Assembly (NCBI RefSeq): GCF_049257235.1
Contig: NZ_JBMMUF010000009.1
Coordinates: 84,967-148,966 of the forward strand
Origin: Pseudoalteromonas sp049257235
Lineage (GTDB): Bacteria; Pseudomonadota; Gammaproteobacteria; Enterobacterales; Alteromonadaceae
Direction of reading: 5' to 3'
DNA: 64,000 nucleotides
Shown here: piece after piece, positions 24,730-33,250 of the stretch
Layout of the letters: every line of letters begins with the position of its first letter
Position numbering within the stretch: position 1 is the first letter of the stretch
Notes under the pieces: model-generated
Told to the model about the DNA's origin: nothing
What the model saw: the letters and a program-made list of their open reading frames with translations, nothing else
Databases searched by the model: none
Program-made: the position numbers and the translations under genes

Positions 24730-25011
24730 TTACCTGAACTTAGAACCACATTTATGACATGATTTAGGTCTAATTTCTACTCCTTCACCGCCTAATGCAA
24801 ATGGAACCGAATTGCATTTTGGACACCTGTAATACAACCAGATACCAACATTAAAGGTTAACACTCCGATTAATGCTCCATAAAAAGGATTTAGGAACTC
24901 AATGCCAAAATATTGCAGTATAAAACCACTCGAAAAGAATCCCACAGTTAATAGCAATATGACATAAAACCGTTTCTGGACTGATTTAAATTGCTCAGAT
25001 ACATCATCCAT
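24730..25011 (-). CDS. Cassette 2: membrane protein with zinc ribbon
   Basis: This 93-aa protein has two transmembrane helices (about residues 15-33 and 41-60) followed by a four-cysteine zinc ribbon: YRCPKC and SCHKCGSKFR. The cytosolic or external role is unknown. The start ATG follows GGAG at normal spacing within the cassette leader. Confidence 0.72.
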   Translation of the reverse strand: MDDVSEQFKSVQKRFYVILLLTVGFFSSGFILQYFGIEFLNPFYGALIGVLTFNVGIWLYYRCPKCNSVPFALGGEGVEIRPKSCHKCGSKFR

Positions 25012-25032
25012 AATTGAGGGTTACTCCAAGTA

Positions 25033-25135
25033 AACTAACGCCCCGCTAAGGGGCTGATAATAGCTTGCTAAATTTGTGAAGCGAAGCGGAACCGAGCAAG
25101 CTGTTAGCAGTCCCGTCTTAAGCGACTTGTTAGGT
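25033..25135 (-). repeat. attC site of cassette 1
   Basis: Runs from AACTAACGCCCCGC to GACTTGTTAGGT, with stem AGCTTGCT / AGCAAGCT. The body is identical to the cassette 6 attC, showing that the complete cassette was duplicated. Confidence 0.88.
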
Positions 25136-25498
25136 GCCGCGTACTCGAATGTATACAAAAGTAATCAATGCGAACATAGTAATCAATATACCTGATAATG
25201 GCCAATAAGCCATCCATTGAACAGGTAAGCCAGAAGGATCTTGAGGTAATAACCAAAGACTAGAAATAACCACTAAAGATAAGGTTGCACCTATATAACC
25301 AGCATGAACAACTTTTACTACAGGTTTAGCTAATACAGAAAATAATGCCCAAACAATATATGGAGCAGAATAAAGCATCGCACCACCAACTAAAACAATT
25401 AATGTGGAATATAAATCTGATTTTCTCACAAGTACCGAAAGAATAGCCAAAACTACACTAAGTAAAATTGGTACTGCGAAATAAAATTTCATGACCAT
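25130..25498 (-). CDS. Cassette 1: four-helix small membrane protein (duplicate of cassette 6)
   Basis: This 122-aa hydrophobic protein has about four transmembrane helices, starting MVMKFYFAVPILLS. It matches the cassette 6 product except residue 2 (Val for Ile), caused by a single C/T difference at 25496. It is the cassette nearest attI, so it should be the most strongly expressed from an integron promoter and was probably the last inserted. The family is not recognised. Confidence 0.74.
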   Translation of the reverse strand: MVMKFYFAVPILLSVVLAILSVLVRKSDLYSTLIVLVGGAMLYSAPYIVWALFSVLAKPVVKVVHAGYIGATLSLVVISSLWLLPQDPSGLPVQWMAYWPLSGILITMFALITFVYIRVRGT

Positions 25499-25506
25499 AC
25501 TAGATA

Positions 25507-25672
25507 GGCACCTAACAATTTAATAGTGCGCAAATCGCGCATATTTCTGATTTTCGATCGCGCACTTTTCTGAATGGGTTAGTTTTAACAAAGTTGATAA
25601 CTAGTTGCCAGCGTTCTCAAAAATATATGTTGTTAATTATTTGAGAAAGATAAAAGTGCGCAATTTGCGCAT
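25507..25672 (-). other. attI region of the integron
   Basis: The attI crossover core, read on the minus strand, is G-TTAGGTGCC at 25516-25507, where cassette 1 joins. Between this and the integrase gene are two similar palindromic boxes in direct order, GTGCGCAAATCGCGCA (25526-25541) and GTGCGCAATTTGCGCA (25656-25671; TGCGCAA-T-TTGCGCA is perfect), plus an inverted partial copy ATCGCGCACTTTT (25557-25569). These may be integrase-binding repeats or operator sites. A cassette promoter should lie here on the minus strand; I could not settle its boxes. Confidence 0.65.
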
Positions 25673-25703
25673 TTTCTTGAATATGGGGGAAACTTCACTA
25701 TAA

Positions 25704-25719
25704 CTGTATATATGTACAG
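25704..25719 (+). promoter_or_regulatory. LexA (SOS) box upstream of intI
   Basis: CTGTATATATGTACAG fits the gammaproteobacterial LexA box CTGT-N8-ACAG exactly, with an A+T-rich centre. It ends 18 bases before the intI ATG, so LexA bound here would block the integrase promoter. SOS control of integron integrases is established in Vibrio and mobile integrons. Confidence 0.87.
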
Positions 25720-25737
25720 CCCTTGAAGAGGGGTTTT

Positions 25738-26709
25738 ATGAAAACACGTTCGCCGTTTTTGAACTCTATTGCTGATTACATGTTAAGTCGGCATTATTCG
25801 CTTAGAACCGTTGAAACCTATTTAAAATGGATAAGTTCTTATATTCATTTTCATGGTAAGCGTCACCCGGCCTCAATGGGAGATAACGAGGTGACAACTT
25901 ATTTGGATCATATAGTACTCAAAGGTAATGTATCACCTCGGACTCAAGCAACTGCATTGAATGCATTAGTCTTTCTATACAAACACATAATTCAGAATGA
26001 ACTTTCGTTAAATTTGGATTTTGTTCGGTCTAAAAAACAGCCCAAATTACCCGTGGTGATGACGCCAGATGAAGTAAAGCAACTAATGAGTTATTTATCC
26101 AAACGATATTACCTAATTGCAGGGTTAATGTACGGTAGTGGTTTGCGGGTTATGGAAGCTGTGCAACTCAGAACAAAGGACATTGATTTTGACTATAAAT
26201 GTATTCAAGTCTGGAATGGAAAAGGCAACAAGCATCGAATTGTTACACTCGCTACTGAGTTGATCCCATTGCTTAGGAATCAAATTATTCAGGTGGAAGA
26301 GTATCTAAAGTTGGATTTACAAAATGAGCAATATGCAGGTGTCTGGATGCCAAATGCGTTAGCTCGTAAATATCCATCGGCTAACAAGTCACTGGCTTGG
26401 CAATATTTATTCCCGTCTTATAAATTAAGCGGCGATCCAGAGACAGGCGAGATAAGGCGTCATCATTTTCATCATACTTGTGTTAGAAAGGCGGTAAAAA
26501 AGGCGCTTAAGAAGACTAATATTACTAAGCTTATAACGCCTCATACCTTCCGCCATTCTTTTGCTACACACTTGTTACAAAGTGGGGCGGATATAAGAAC
26601 TGTGCAAGCTCAGTTAGGTCATTCAGATGTTAAAACCACTCAGATTTATACTCATGTTTTACAGCAAGGCGCAAACGGTGTTGTTAGCCCTTTGAGCAAA
26701 ATCTTCTAG
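25738..26709 (+). CDS. intI: Integron integrase IntI
   Basis: This 323-aa tyrosine recombinase recombines attC and attI to insert or excise gene cassettes. Catalytic residues visible: Arg137 (GSGLRVME), His269 and Arg272 (TPHTFRHSFA), His295 (LGHSDVKTT), Tyr304 (IYTHV). The extra segment LARKYPSANKSLAWQYLFPS (about residues 208-227) before the HTCVRKAV region is the integron-integrase-specific insertion that separates IntI from XerC/D. I start at ATG 25738 after AGAGGGG; a TTG five codons upstream is less likely. It is transcribed divergently from the cassettes. Confidence 0.94.
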   Translation: MKTRSPFLNSIADYMLSRHYSLRTVETYLKWISSYIHFHGKRHPASMGDNEVTTYLDHIVLKGNVSPRTQATALNALVFLYKHIIQNELSLNLDFVRSKKQPKLPVVMTPDEVKQLMSYLSKRYYLIAGLMYGSGLRVMEAVQLRTKDIDFDYKCIQVWNGKGNKHRIVTLATELIPLLRNQIIQVEEYLKLDLQNEQYAGVWMPNALARKYPSANKSLAWQYLFPSYKLSGDPETGEIRRHHFHHTCVRKAVKKALKKTNITKLITPHTFRHSFATHLLQSGADIRTVQAQLGHSDVKTTQIYTHVLQQGANGVVSPLSKIF

Positions 26710-26946
26710 CTTGTTTTGGGGCATAAATGAGTTAGCGGAATGTTCGCTTAGTAGACTAAAGCCAATAACACTGGATGACGGCGACCATCTCTTAAACGCG
26801 GATAGCTTTCAATCAAATAAATTCTGTATCTATTCATCAAAACAGCAAAACCAAATATGAGCAAGTTAAGCTAAACACTTAGCAAAATTTTAAACTGCGG
26901 CGAATGGTTTGTTATATTTTTTGTTCTACTAAATCTTTTTTCACAA
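26710..26946. other. Gene-free spacer after intI
   Basis: No reading frame or clear hairpin terminator was seen between intI and the tandem repeats. AAATGAGTTAG at 26726-26736 is shared with the flank of the transposon's right tip (21096-21106), possibly by chance. Confidence 0.45.
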
Positions 26947-27026
26947 GATTTTAGTGACACTTCCGAGATTTTAGTGACACTTCCGAGATTTTAGTGACAC
27001 TTCCGAGATTTTAGTGACACTTCCGA
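26947..27026 (+). repeat. Four perfect 20-bp tandem repeats
   Basis: The unit GATTTTAGTGACACTTCCGA occurs four times without mismatch or spacer, at 26947, 26967, 26987 and 27007. The block ends 52 bases before the start of the 107-aa gene and therefore overlaps its likely promoter. Period 20 places repeats on nearly the same DNA face (two turns), as for arrays of regulator-binding sites. Confidence 0.95.
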
Positions 27027-27078
27027 GTATTACTTCGATGTTCGTGCTTTACTTAGATTTTGCCTTAAGGAGAGCACG

Positions 27079-27402
27079 ATGTCCGCAGCTCAAGCCCTCG
27101 AAAACCGAATAAGAAACCGCTGTAATAATGTCGTATTCTATGTGCCATTGATCATAGAACCGCCGTTTGCATTCATTATAAACCGATTGCTAAGTACGCT
27201 ATCTACCATAGCAGAAGGTGGCATGGTGGAGGTATTGTATATAGATACTTGCTCCATTACAGGTATTCCTACTGTGCAATTGATGCTACCACCCTCGGTT
27301 AGCAATGCTATGGTGGACTCGTTATTTGATGAAACTCAGATATTGCTGCACCGCGCCGCAAGGTTGGACAGCATTCATTCCTCACAGAGGGAGGCCTTCT
27401 AA
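27079..27402 (+). CDS. Unknown 107-aa protein paired with phosphatase
   Basis: I do not recognise this family. The protein is soluble with a hydrophobic central stretch (VVFYVPLIIEPPFAFII) and an alpha/beta look (MVEVLYIDTCSITGI). AAGGAG lies 8 bases before the ATG. Its stop overlaps the start of the phosphatase gene (TAATG), a sign of translational coupling, so the two products probably act together. Confidence 0.72.
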   Translation: MSAAQALENRIRNRCNNVVFYVPLIIEPPFAFIINRLLSTLSTIAEGGMVEVLYIDTCSITGIPTVQLMLPPSVSNAMVDSLFDETQILLHRAARLDSIHSSQREAF

Positions 27403-27932
27403 TGAACATTTTGTTTCTGTGTACCTCCAACCTCAATCGGAGCAAGACTGCTGAAAAACATTTTGCAACTAAAGAACCGCATATTCATTTTCGATCAGCA
27501 GGTTTGAGCAAAAAAGAATGTCAGCGCAACGGCACCATACTCTGTACCGAAGAAATGCTGGTTTGGGCCGACCTTATCTATGTAATGGAAGCAGAACATA
27601 TTCGCCGAATTGAGGAGTACACAGGCACGAAATATCTAGATAAAATATTAAACCTCGACATTCCGGATGTTTACCAATATTTCGACCACGAGCTGGTTGA
27701 GCAATTAGATGCTCGCCGTAATGCAATGGAGTTCGAGGAATTGTTTACGCGTATCGAAGCACCATCATCTCATGCATCTACCTTACGTTTATTTCAGGTC
27801 AGTGGAAAGGAGCTTGCTAAAACGTTTAAGCCAGACGGCATATACAACGTACAAAAGGATACCGAAGCTCCGAATATTCATCCGACTAACAGCAGTCTAA
27901 CCCAGGATAAGCCGGATAAAGAAAGCCAGTGA
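27402..27932 (+). CDS. Low-molecular-weight protein tyrosine phosphatase-like protein
   Basis: This 176-aa protein opens with ILFLCTSNLNRSKTAE, containing the phosphatase P-loop Cys-x5-Arg (Cys7 to Arg13). It resembles the short predicted tyrosine phosphatases rather than classical Wzb/Etp. Asp residues in LDIPDVYQYFD (about 86-96) could be the general acid. The C-terminal 60-70 residues (after FEELFTRIEA) are extra and of unknown role. It is coupled to the 107-aa gene by a TAATG overlap and preceded by the 20-bp repeat array. The substrate is unknown. Confidence 0.75.
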   Translation: MNILFLCTSNLNRSKTAEKHFATKEPHIHFRSAGLSKKECQRNGTILCTEEMLVWADLIYVMEAEHIRRIEEYTGTKYLDKILNLDIPDVYQYFDHELVEQLDARRNAMEFEELFTRIEAPSSHASTLRLFQVSGKELAKTFKPDGIYNVQKDTEAPNIHPTNSSLTQDKPDKESQ

Positions 27933-28166
27933 TATGTGACCCATCTACATTTGAAGGATGTTAATAACGTCTATTCTGAAATATGTGTCAGTAAAATTTA
28001 TTGATTATGAAATAAGGGCGTAACTTGTTGTTTTATAGTTCTCAGTATTATGGGTTCCCTTAGGAATCACCAATGAATCATTTACAGCGGCCTATTTCCG
28101 TTAAATGAACTGAAATTTTGTAATTGGAACGCTATGTGACTCAATATGCTGCTGCGCTACGTTCGC

Positions 28167-30023
28167 TTATTTTGGACGATTTAAGATGTCCGCCACATTA
28201 TCTTTTAACTTGGGTGCAAATTGTTCCATATAGTCTTTAACTAATTTGACATATTCGTCGTTATCTTCAAATGGCGTATTCGGGTCATATGCTTGTGCGG
28301 CTTCAATCATCATGGCTCTGTCGTAGCTATTGAACAAGGCCACAATTTTTTCAGCATTATCTTTGCTGATACCTAGTGCTTCGTACGCAGCTTTGCCCAT
28401 TCGCAAAGAACTGTCATACGTTTCACGAATAATATCGCGACAACCTAGTGACCATAAATCATAAACATGGTGTCTATCGACTCCACGCGCAATAACATGA
28501 ACATGCGGATATGTGTGAATGATATATTTTGTCAGTGTGGATATTTGTTCTTTGTCATCAAGCGCAATAATAAACAATTTGGCCTTTGCAATACCTGCAG
28601 AACTTAGCAATTCGGGTCGTGTTGCATCACCAAAAAAATAACGTACGCCAAGGCGTTCCATAATCGCTAGCCGTCTAAAGTCATGGTCGATGACGGTGGC
28701 ATTGAAGCCTCCTATTTTTAGTATTCTATCTACTAGACCGCCCACACGCCCTGAACCTGCAATGATGATATGACTTTCATCGGGAAACTGTTCATCGCGG
28801 GGTTTAGTCTCAACCTCATATCGCGGCGCGATAATGTGCTGGTACACAAGAAACAACAAGGGAGACACCATCATAGACAAGGTCACGACCAGTAGCAGTT
28901 GGTCTGCAATTGCCTGGTTCATTACATGATTGGCAACGGCAAATGATAACAAAACGAAGCCAAATTCACCTGCCTGAGCGAGACTCAATGCCAACAACCA
29001 TAATGCTTCACCTTTAATGCGCAACGTTCGTCCTAGGACAAGTAACACCCCTATTTTCAAAATGATTAATCCTAGAGTCGATAGCAAAATGACAATGGTA
29101 TTCTCTGTCAAAAGAGTGAAATTCATACTTGCGCCAACAGTAATGAAAAACAAACCCAGTAATAAGCCTTTAAATGGTTCGATATTGCTTTCTAATTCAT
29201 GCTTGTAGGGAGAGTTTGCAAGTACAACACCCGCAATAAAGGTTCCAAGGGCTGGCGACAAGCCAACTAGCATCATCATCAGGGCTATGCCAATAACCAT
29301 GAACAACGCAGTCGCTGTAAATAATTCCCTTAGGCGAGAATGGGCAATGAATCTAAAAACGGGGCCGGTTAAATAAATCCCCCCTACTATTACCCCAATA
29401 ACTACAGCGAAGCGAACAAGTGCGCTTTGCCAAGCCGACAAGCCAGTTAGTAATAGTAATTGGCTACTGTGATCAGCCGCAGCATCTGTGGCGACATCAA
29501 CAAAAAACTCAGGTGCAGCAAGCACAGGTAAAAACGCGAGTATCGGAATGACGGCAATATCTTGAGTCAGCAATACTGAAAAGGATGCACTTCCACCAGG
29601 AGTTTTTAATAGCCCTTTTTCTGACAACGTCTGCAAAACGATAGCTGTTGATGATAGCGTTAAGATAAGTCCGATACTAAGACTTAATTGCCAACTATAC
29701 CCAAAAGCCATCGCACTGAGCATAATGACAAAGCTTGTTATAAATACCTGACCGCCCCCCAACCCGAGAAGTTCTCGGCGCATTGACCATAGCTTTTTGG
29801 GTTCAAGTTCTAAACCTACAAGAAATAACATCATCACTACGCCAAATTCAGCAACATGCTGAATTGAAGTGACATTAACTGAAAACATGGCAAGTACGGG
29901 GGCAATGATTATTCCAGCAATCAAATAACCAAGCACTGATCCTAGTCCCAATCTTGTGGCAATGGGTACAGCGACGAGTGACGATAGTAAAAATACACAG
30001 GCAACAAGCAGCGTTTCAGTCAT
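28167..30023 (-). CDS. CPA2-family cation:proton antiporter (KefB/KefC-like)
   Basis: This 618-aa protein has a 12-helix sodium/proton-exchanger-type membrane domain (to about residue 385) followed by a TrkA-N nucleotide-binding domain starting HIIIAGSGRVGGLVDRIL. In glutathione-gated Kef systems this domain controls potassium efflux. Here no KefF/KefG ancillary gene is adjacent, so whether glutathione or another ligand is the gate is open. It appears to be a stand-alone transcription unit. Confidence 0.9.
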   Translation of the reverse strand: MTETLLVACVFLLSSLVAVPIATRLGLGSVLGYLIAGIIIAPVLAMFSVNVTSIQHVAEFGVVMMLFLVGLELEPKKLWSMRRELLGLGGGQVFITSFVIMLSAMAFGYSWQLSLSIGLILTLSSTAIVLQTLSEKGLLKTPGGSASFSVLLTQDIAVIPILAFLPVLAAPEFFVDVATDAAADHSSQLLLLTGLSAWQSALVRFAVVIGVIVGGIYLTGPVFRFIAHSRLRELFTATALFMVIGIALMMMLVGLSPALGTFIAGVVLANSPYKHELESNIEPFKGLLLGLFFITVGASMNFTLLTENTIVILLSTLGLIILKIGVLLVLGRTLRIKGEALWLLALSLAQAGEFGFVLLSFAVANHVMNQAIADQLLLVVTLSMMVSPLLFLVYQHIIAPRYEVETKPRDEQFPDESHIIIAGSGRVGGLVDRILKIGGFNATVIDHDFRRLAIMERLGVRYFFGDATRPELLSSAGIAKAKLFIIALDDKEQISTLTKYIIHTYPHVHVIARGVDRHHVYDLWSLGCRDIIRETYDSSLRMGKAAYEALGISKDNAEKIVALFNSYDRAMMIEAAQAYDPNTPFEDNDEYVKLVKDYMEQFAPKLKDNVADILNRPK

Positions 30024-30155
30024 GGTTGTTCCTAATTTGTTATGTTTGTATGCAAATTATCAAAGTCTGATCAAAATGCAACGCCAGTAATAAAGGTTAC
30101 TGTATGCGCTCGATAAGAGAAGATGTAAATATGTGGCAAGAATAACTGAGCATTA

Positions 30156-30186
30156 CCTACCTATTCTAAACTATAGAAAAGGTAGG
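30156..30186. repeat. Hairpin after MAPEG gene
   Basis: CCTACCT / AGGTAGG arms with a partly pairing interior (ATTCTA ... TAGAAA). It lies 30 bases past the minus-strand MAPEG stop but has no T-run, so it is a weak terminator candidate. Confidence 0.4.
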
Positions 30187-30215
30187 CAGAAAAGCGTTTG
30201 AAGTAACAAAAAGAA

Positions 30216-30608
30216 TTAGACGTAGATGCCAATCGTCGCATCTAACAACAGTAAAACTGCGCTAATTAATATCACGCTTAGCGTTAGCATCATACTAAAA
30301 ACACGAAGCTTTATTTTTTCATTAAGTTGTGAAATGTTACTTGCGTGCAACAGTCGTCCTAGCACTAAAATAGCCCCTAGAATATAGCTGTAGTGGCTAG
30401 CAAGGCCTTGATATTCATTTAAAAAAAGTAATATTAGCGCAAAGGGAACATATTCAATGAAATTACTATGTGCACGAATTGCACGTTCTAACAGTTCACT
30501 TTGCCCTGCCCCAATTGATTGGCGCTCTTTGGTGCGCACCTTTACAACATAGATGCTGAGCTGCAAATAGATTAACGCCAATATGGCGGCAAATATTGAT
30601 ACGATCAC
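30216..30608 (-). CDS. MAPEG family membrane protein
   Basis: This 130-aa protein has four transmembrane helices with the MAPEG pattern ERAIRAHSNFIEYVPFALIL (about residues 45-64). MAPEG proteins include glutathione transferases and peroxidases of membranes; bacterial members of this type are mostly uncharacterised. It sits alone between the Kef-like and SIMPL genes. Confidence 0.87.
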   Translation of the reverse strand: MIVSIFAAILALIYLQLSIYVVKVRTKERQSIGAGQSELLERAIRAHSNFIEYVPFALILLFLNEYQGLASHYSYILGAILVLGRLLHASNISQLNEKIKLRVFSMMLTLSVILISAVLLLLDATIGIYV

Positions 30609-30722
30609 GGTACTCTCCTGATTTAGCCATCAGGTAGCACGTTACAATGTATTGATTTAAAAGAAAAGTGCCGATGAACTACAAACTACTCTAAACATCG
30701 GCACCGGAGAGGTCGGTACGGA

Positions 30723-31436
30723 TTAGTTTTCTAATAGATAAACTGCATTTACTGAAGCGGTAATTTTGATGTCACCTACGTTGTAGGCATCAGCTACAGT
30801 GGCCACGTCGGCTTCTGCCGCCATGACACGCATTCTTGGACTTGGGTAAGGCGTTGGCCTTTGGTGTTCAATTGCATTTATGCTGTATACCTTACCAAGT
30901 TTAGCACCGAATCCTTGTGTATACGTAAGTGCATTCGCTTTTGCATCCTTGAACGCTTTTATTCTCGCTTGGGCGTAGAGTTCGTCATAGTTACTAACAC
31001 CAAACACAGATTGCCCCACATTGTTTGCTCCTTGCGCTACAAGTGTCTGTAAAACATAAGGGTATTTGTCTATGTCTCGCAAAATCACGTTGATGGTACG
31101 GCTTACCTCGTAGCCATCGAATTCATTGCGCTGGGTGTCACGGTTGTACCGTTGCTTGCTATGAATATTTAGCTGGCTAGCATGAATGTCTTGCCCATCC
31201 ACCCCCTGCTCTTTGAGTGTTTTTATCATTTGCATGAGTTTGCTGTCTGCTGCTTTTTTTACAGCTATAACATCCATGCCATGTTCATTAACTGAGACAT
31301 TCAATGTCACTTTATCAGGCGTCGCTAACACCTCACCAACACCATTGACTTGAATGTGCGCAGCGTCAGGCAGTGATTGGGCAAGTGTGGTTATTGATAT
31401 AAAAGGAGCGAAAGCAAGGAAGAGCAATTTATTCAT
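30723..31436 (-). CDS. Periplasmic SIMPL (DUF541) domain protein
   Basis: This 237-aa protein has a signal peptide (MNKLLFLAFAPFISITTLAQS) and a single SIMPL domain: HIQVNGVGEVLATPDKVTLN near the mature start and VSRTINVILRDID in the middle. SIMPL proteins of the YggE type are linked to oxidative stress tolerance; the mechanism is undefined. The ORF is open 10 codons upstream, with an ATG at MDTVMNKL; I prefer the ATG that begins the signal peptide. Confidence 0.86.
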   Translation of the reverse strand: MNKLLFLAFAPFISITTLAQSLPDAAHIQVNGVGEVLATPDKVTLNVSVNEHGMDVIAVKKAADSKLMQMIKTLKEQGVDGQDIHASQLNIHSKQRYNRDTQRNEFDGYEVSRTINVILRDIDKYPYVLQTLVAQGANNVGQSVFGVSNYDELYAQARIKAFKDAKANALTYTQGFGAKLGKVYSINAIEHQRPTPYPSPRMRVMAAEADVATVADAYNVGDIKITASVNAVYLLEN

Positions 31437-31501
31437 AACAGTATCCATTGTAAATTTAGCTACCAAAAGTCTAGTTCGTGTGCCGTTAATTGCACCTGAA
31501 T

Positions 31502-31531
31502 AAAAAAGCCGACTAAATAGTCGGCTTTTAA
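31502..31531 (-). terminator. Terminator of sulP gene
   Basis: AAAAGCCGACTA / TAGTCGGCTTTT stem with a two-base loop. On the minus strand it is followed by TTATTC after a T-run. It lies just past the sulP stop. Confidence 0.88.
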
Positions 31532-31552
31532 AATGAGATGTACGTCTTTAAC

Positions 31553-33109
31553 TTAACCTAGTTCATCAGATGCAACGCGGTATTTAGGATCTTCAATCAC
31601 GTTAATTTCAACTAAGTCGCGCGCTTTGTGTAAAAGCTGCTTGCAGTCTGCGCTTACGTGGCGTAAATGCAATGTTTTGCCGGCTTTATTATATTTATCA
31701 GCAAGCGTATCGATAGCCTCAATAGCACTGTGATCAGCAACACGGCTATGCTTGAATTCAACAATAACGTCTTTGGGGTCGTTTTTAACGTCAAACAAGT
31801 CTAGGAAGTTTTTCACCGAGCCAAAGAACAGCGGGCCGTGCAACTCGTATACCTTAGAGCCTTGCTCATCGATATAACTGTCCGTATAAATGTGCTTAGC
31901 ATGCTGCCATGCGAACACCAACGCCGAGACGATAATACCCACGCACACAGCAATAGCCAGATCTGTTGCTACCGTAACCGCACTTACAAGGAAAATAACA
32001 AAGGCATCAGACTTTGGTACTTTTCGCATAATGCGGAAACTAGACCACTCAAAAGTACCAATAACGACCATGAACATCACACCAACCAATGCGGCAAGTG
32101 GGATCATTTCAATGTAGCTCGCAGCAAATAAAATAAATACTAATAGTAGTAATGCCGCGGTGATACCTGATAAGCGACTACGACCACCAGAATTAATATT
32201 GATCATTGATTGACCAATCATCGCACAACCACCCATTGCTCCAAAGAAACCACAGGTAACATTTGCCGCGCCCTGACCTACACACTCTTTGTTACTGTTA
32301 CCACGAGTATCGGTAATTTCGTCAATCAAAGTCAGTGTTAGTAACGATTCAATCAAACCAATCGCAGCCAAAATGACAGCGTAAGGTAGAATAATTTTGA
32401 ATGTTTCTAGGTTGAACGGTACCTGAGGTATGTGGAATTCAGGGAATCCTCCGGCAATCGTTGCAGCACTATCGCCAGTCATATCCTTTACAAAATCAAT
32501 TACTGTGCGTGCTTCTAAATCCAAACCTAAAACAAGCCCTGTCACAACGACAATCGCAGCGAGGCTTGATGGAATTGCGGTTGTCAGCTTAGGCAAGAAA
32601 TGAATAATGGCCATGGTCAATAGAACCAAGCCTAACATGATGTACATCATCTCACCTTGCATCCAGTGCATCTGGCCATCATCGCCAAGTACTTTAAACT
32701 GACCAAGTTGCGCGAGGAAAATCACGATTGCTAAGCCATTTACGAAGCCTAGCATTACCGGGTGAGGCACCATTCGAATAAACTTACCGAGCTTAAATAC
32801 CCCAGCGAGAATCTGTAATACCCCCATCAATAAGACGGTCGCGAACAGGTACTCAACACCGTGGGTGATCACCAGTGAAGTCATAACGACTGCCAGCGCA
32901 CCGGTTGCACCAGAGATCATGCCAGGGCGACCGCCAATCAATGAAGTGATCAGGCCAACAATAAATGCAGCGTATAAACCAACAAGAGGATCAACTTGCG
33001 CTACAAACGCAAAAGCAACGGCTTCTGGTACCAAGGCTAAGGCAACAGTAAGACCAGATAAAATATCGTTTTTAGCAGAGCTTGGGGCTTTGCTTAGTAA
33101 GTTAAACAT
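31553..33109 (-). CDS. SulP family inorganic anion transporter
   Basis: This 518-aa protein has about 10-12 transmembrane helices with SulP motifs DILSGLTVALALVPEAVAF near the start and GGCAMIGQSMININSGGRSRLSG in the middle. The C-terminal STAS domain (from about 410) has VIVEFKHSRVADHSAIEAIDTL. SulP proteins carry sulfate, bicarbonate or other anions; without a carbonic anhydrase or sulfur gene alongside, the substrate cannot be fixed. Single gene flanked by terminators. Confidence 0.92.
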   Translation of the reverse strand: MFNLLSKAPSSAKNDILSGLTVALALVPEAVAFAFVAQVDPLVGLYAAFIVGLITSLIGGRPGMISGATGALAVVMTSLVITHGVEYLFATVLLMGVLQILAGVFKLGKFIRMVPHPVMLGFVNGLAIVIFLAQLGQFKVLGDDGQMHWMQGEMMYIMLGLVLLTMAIIHFLPKLTTAIPSSLAAIVVVTGLVLGLDLEARTVIDFVKDMTGDSAATIAGGFPEFHIPQVPFNLETFKIILPYAVILAAIGLIESLLTLTLIDEITDTRGNSNKECVGQGAANVTCGFFGAMGGCAMIGQSMININSGGRSRLSGITAALLLLVFILFAASYIEMIPLAALVGVMFMVVIGTFEWSSFRIMRKVPKSDAFVIFLVSAVTVATDLAIAVCVGIIVSALVFAWQHAKHIYTDSYIDEQGSKVYELHGPLFFGSVKNFLDLFDVKNDPKDVIVEFKHSRVADHSAIEAIDTLADKYNKAGKTLHLRHVSADCKQLLHKARDLVEINVIEDPKYRVASDELG

Positions 33110-33197
33110 TCATTCCTCGTTTACGATAAGAATTGAAACTAGCGACGAAAGGGCTGCAAAGTCTAGCAAAATAGCGGTTAATTAACAATTAAGTATA

Positions 33198-33226
33198 CAA
33201 AAACGCCCACTGAAGGTGGGCGTTAA
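33198..33226 (-). terminator. Terminator of AsnC/Lrp-like gene
   Basis: AACGCCCAC / GTGGGCGTT stem with a five-base loop. The minus strand continues with TTTTTG, 25 bases past the regulator's stop. Confidence 0.88.
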
Positions 33227-33250
33227 ATTCAACAATTTAATTCACACTGT

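Larger units (their letters stand above)
21141..26709. mobile_element. Chromosomal integron with seven cassettes
   Basis: The platform comprises intI, a LexA box, attI and seven minus-strand cassettes, each ending in an attC. The sites vary in length (about 62-103 bases) but share RYYYAAC / GTTRRRY ends. There are no resistance genes of known clinical type. There are no transposition genes of its own; the Tn7-like island abuts its distal end, 46 bases from the last attC. Confidence 0.9.

Noticed and set aside
21096..26736. AAATGAGTTAG repeated at 21096 and 26726 as borders of a larger unit enclosing the integron
   Set aside because: Only 11 bases match, with no further similarity on either side; chance cannot be excluded and no recombination genes support it.
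26947..27026. Minimal CRISPR array
   Set aside because: The 20-bp units are directly adjacent with no unique spacers, so it is a simple tandem repeat.
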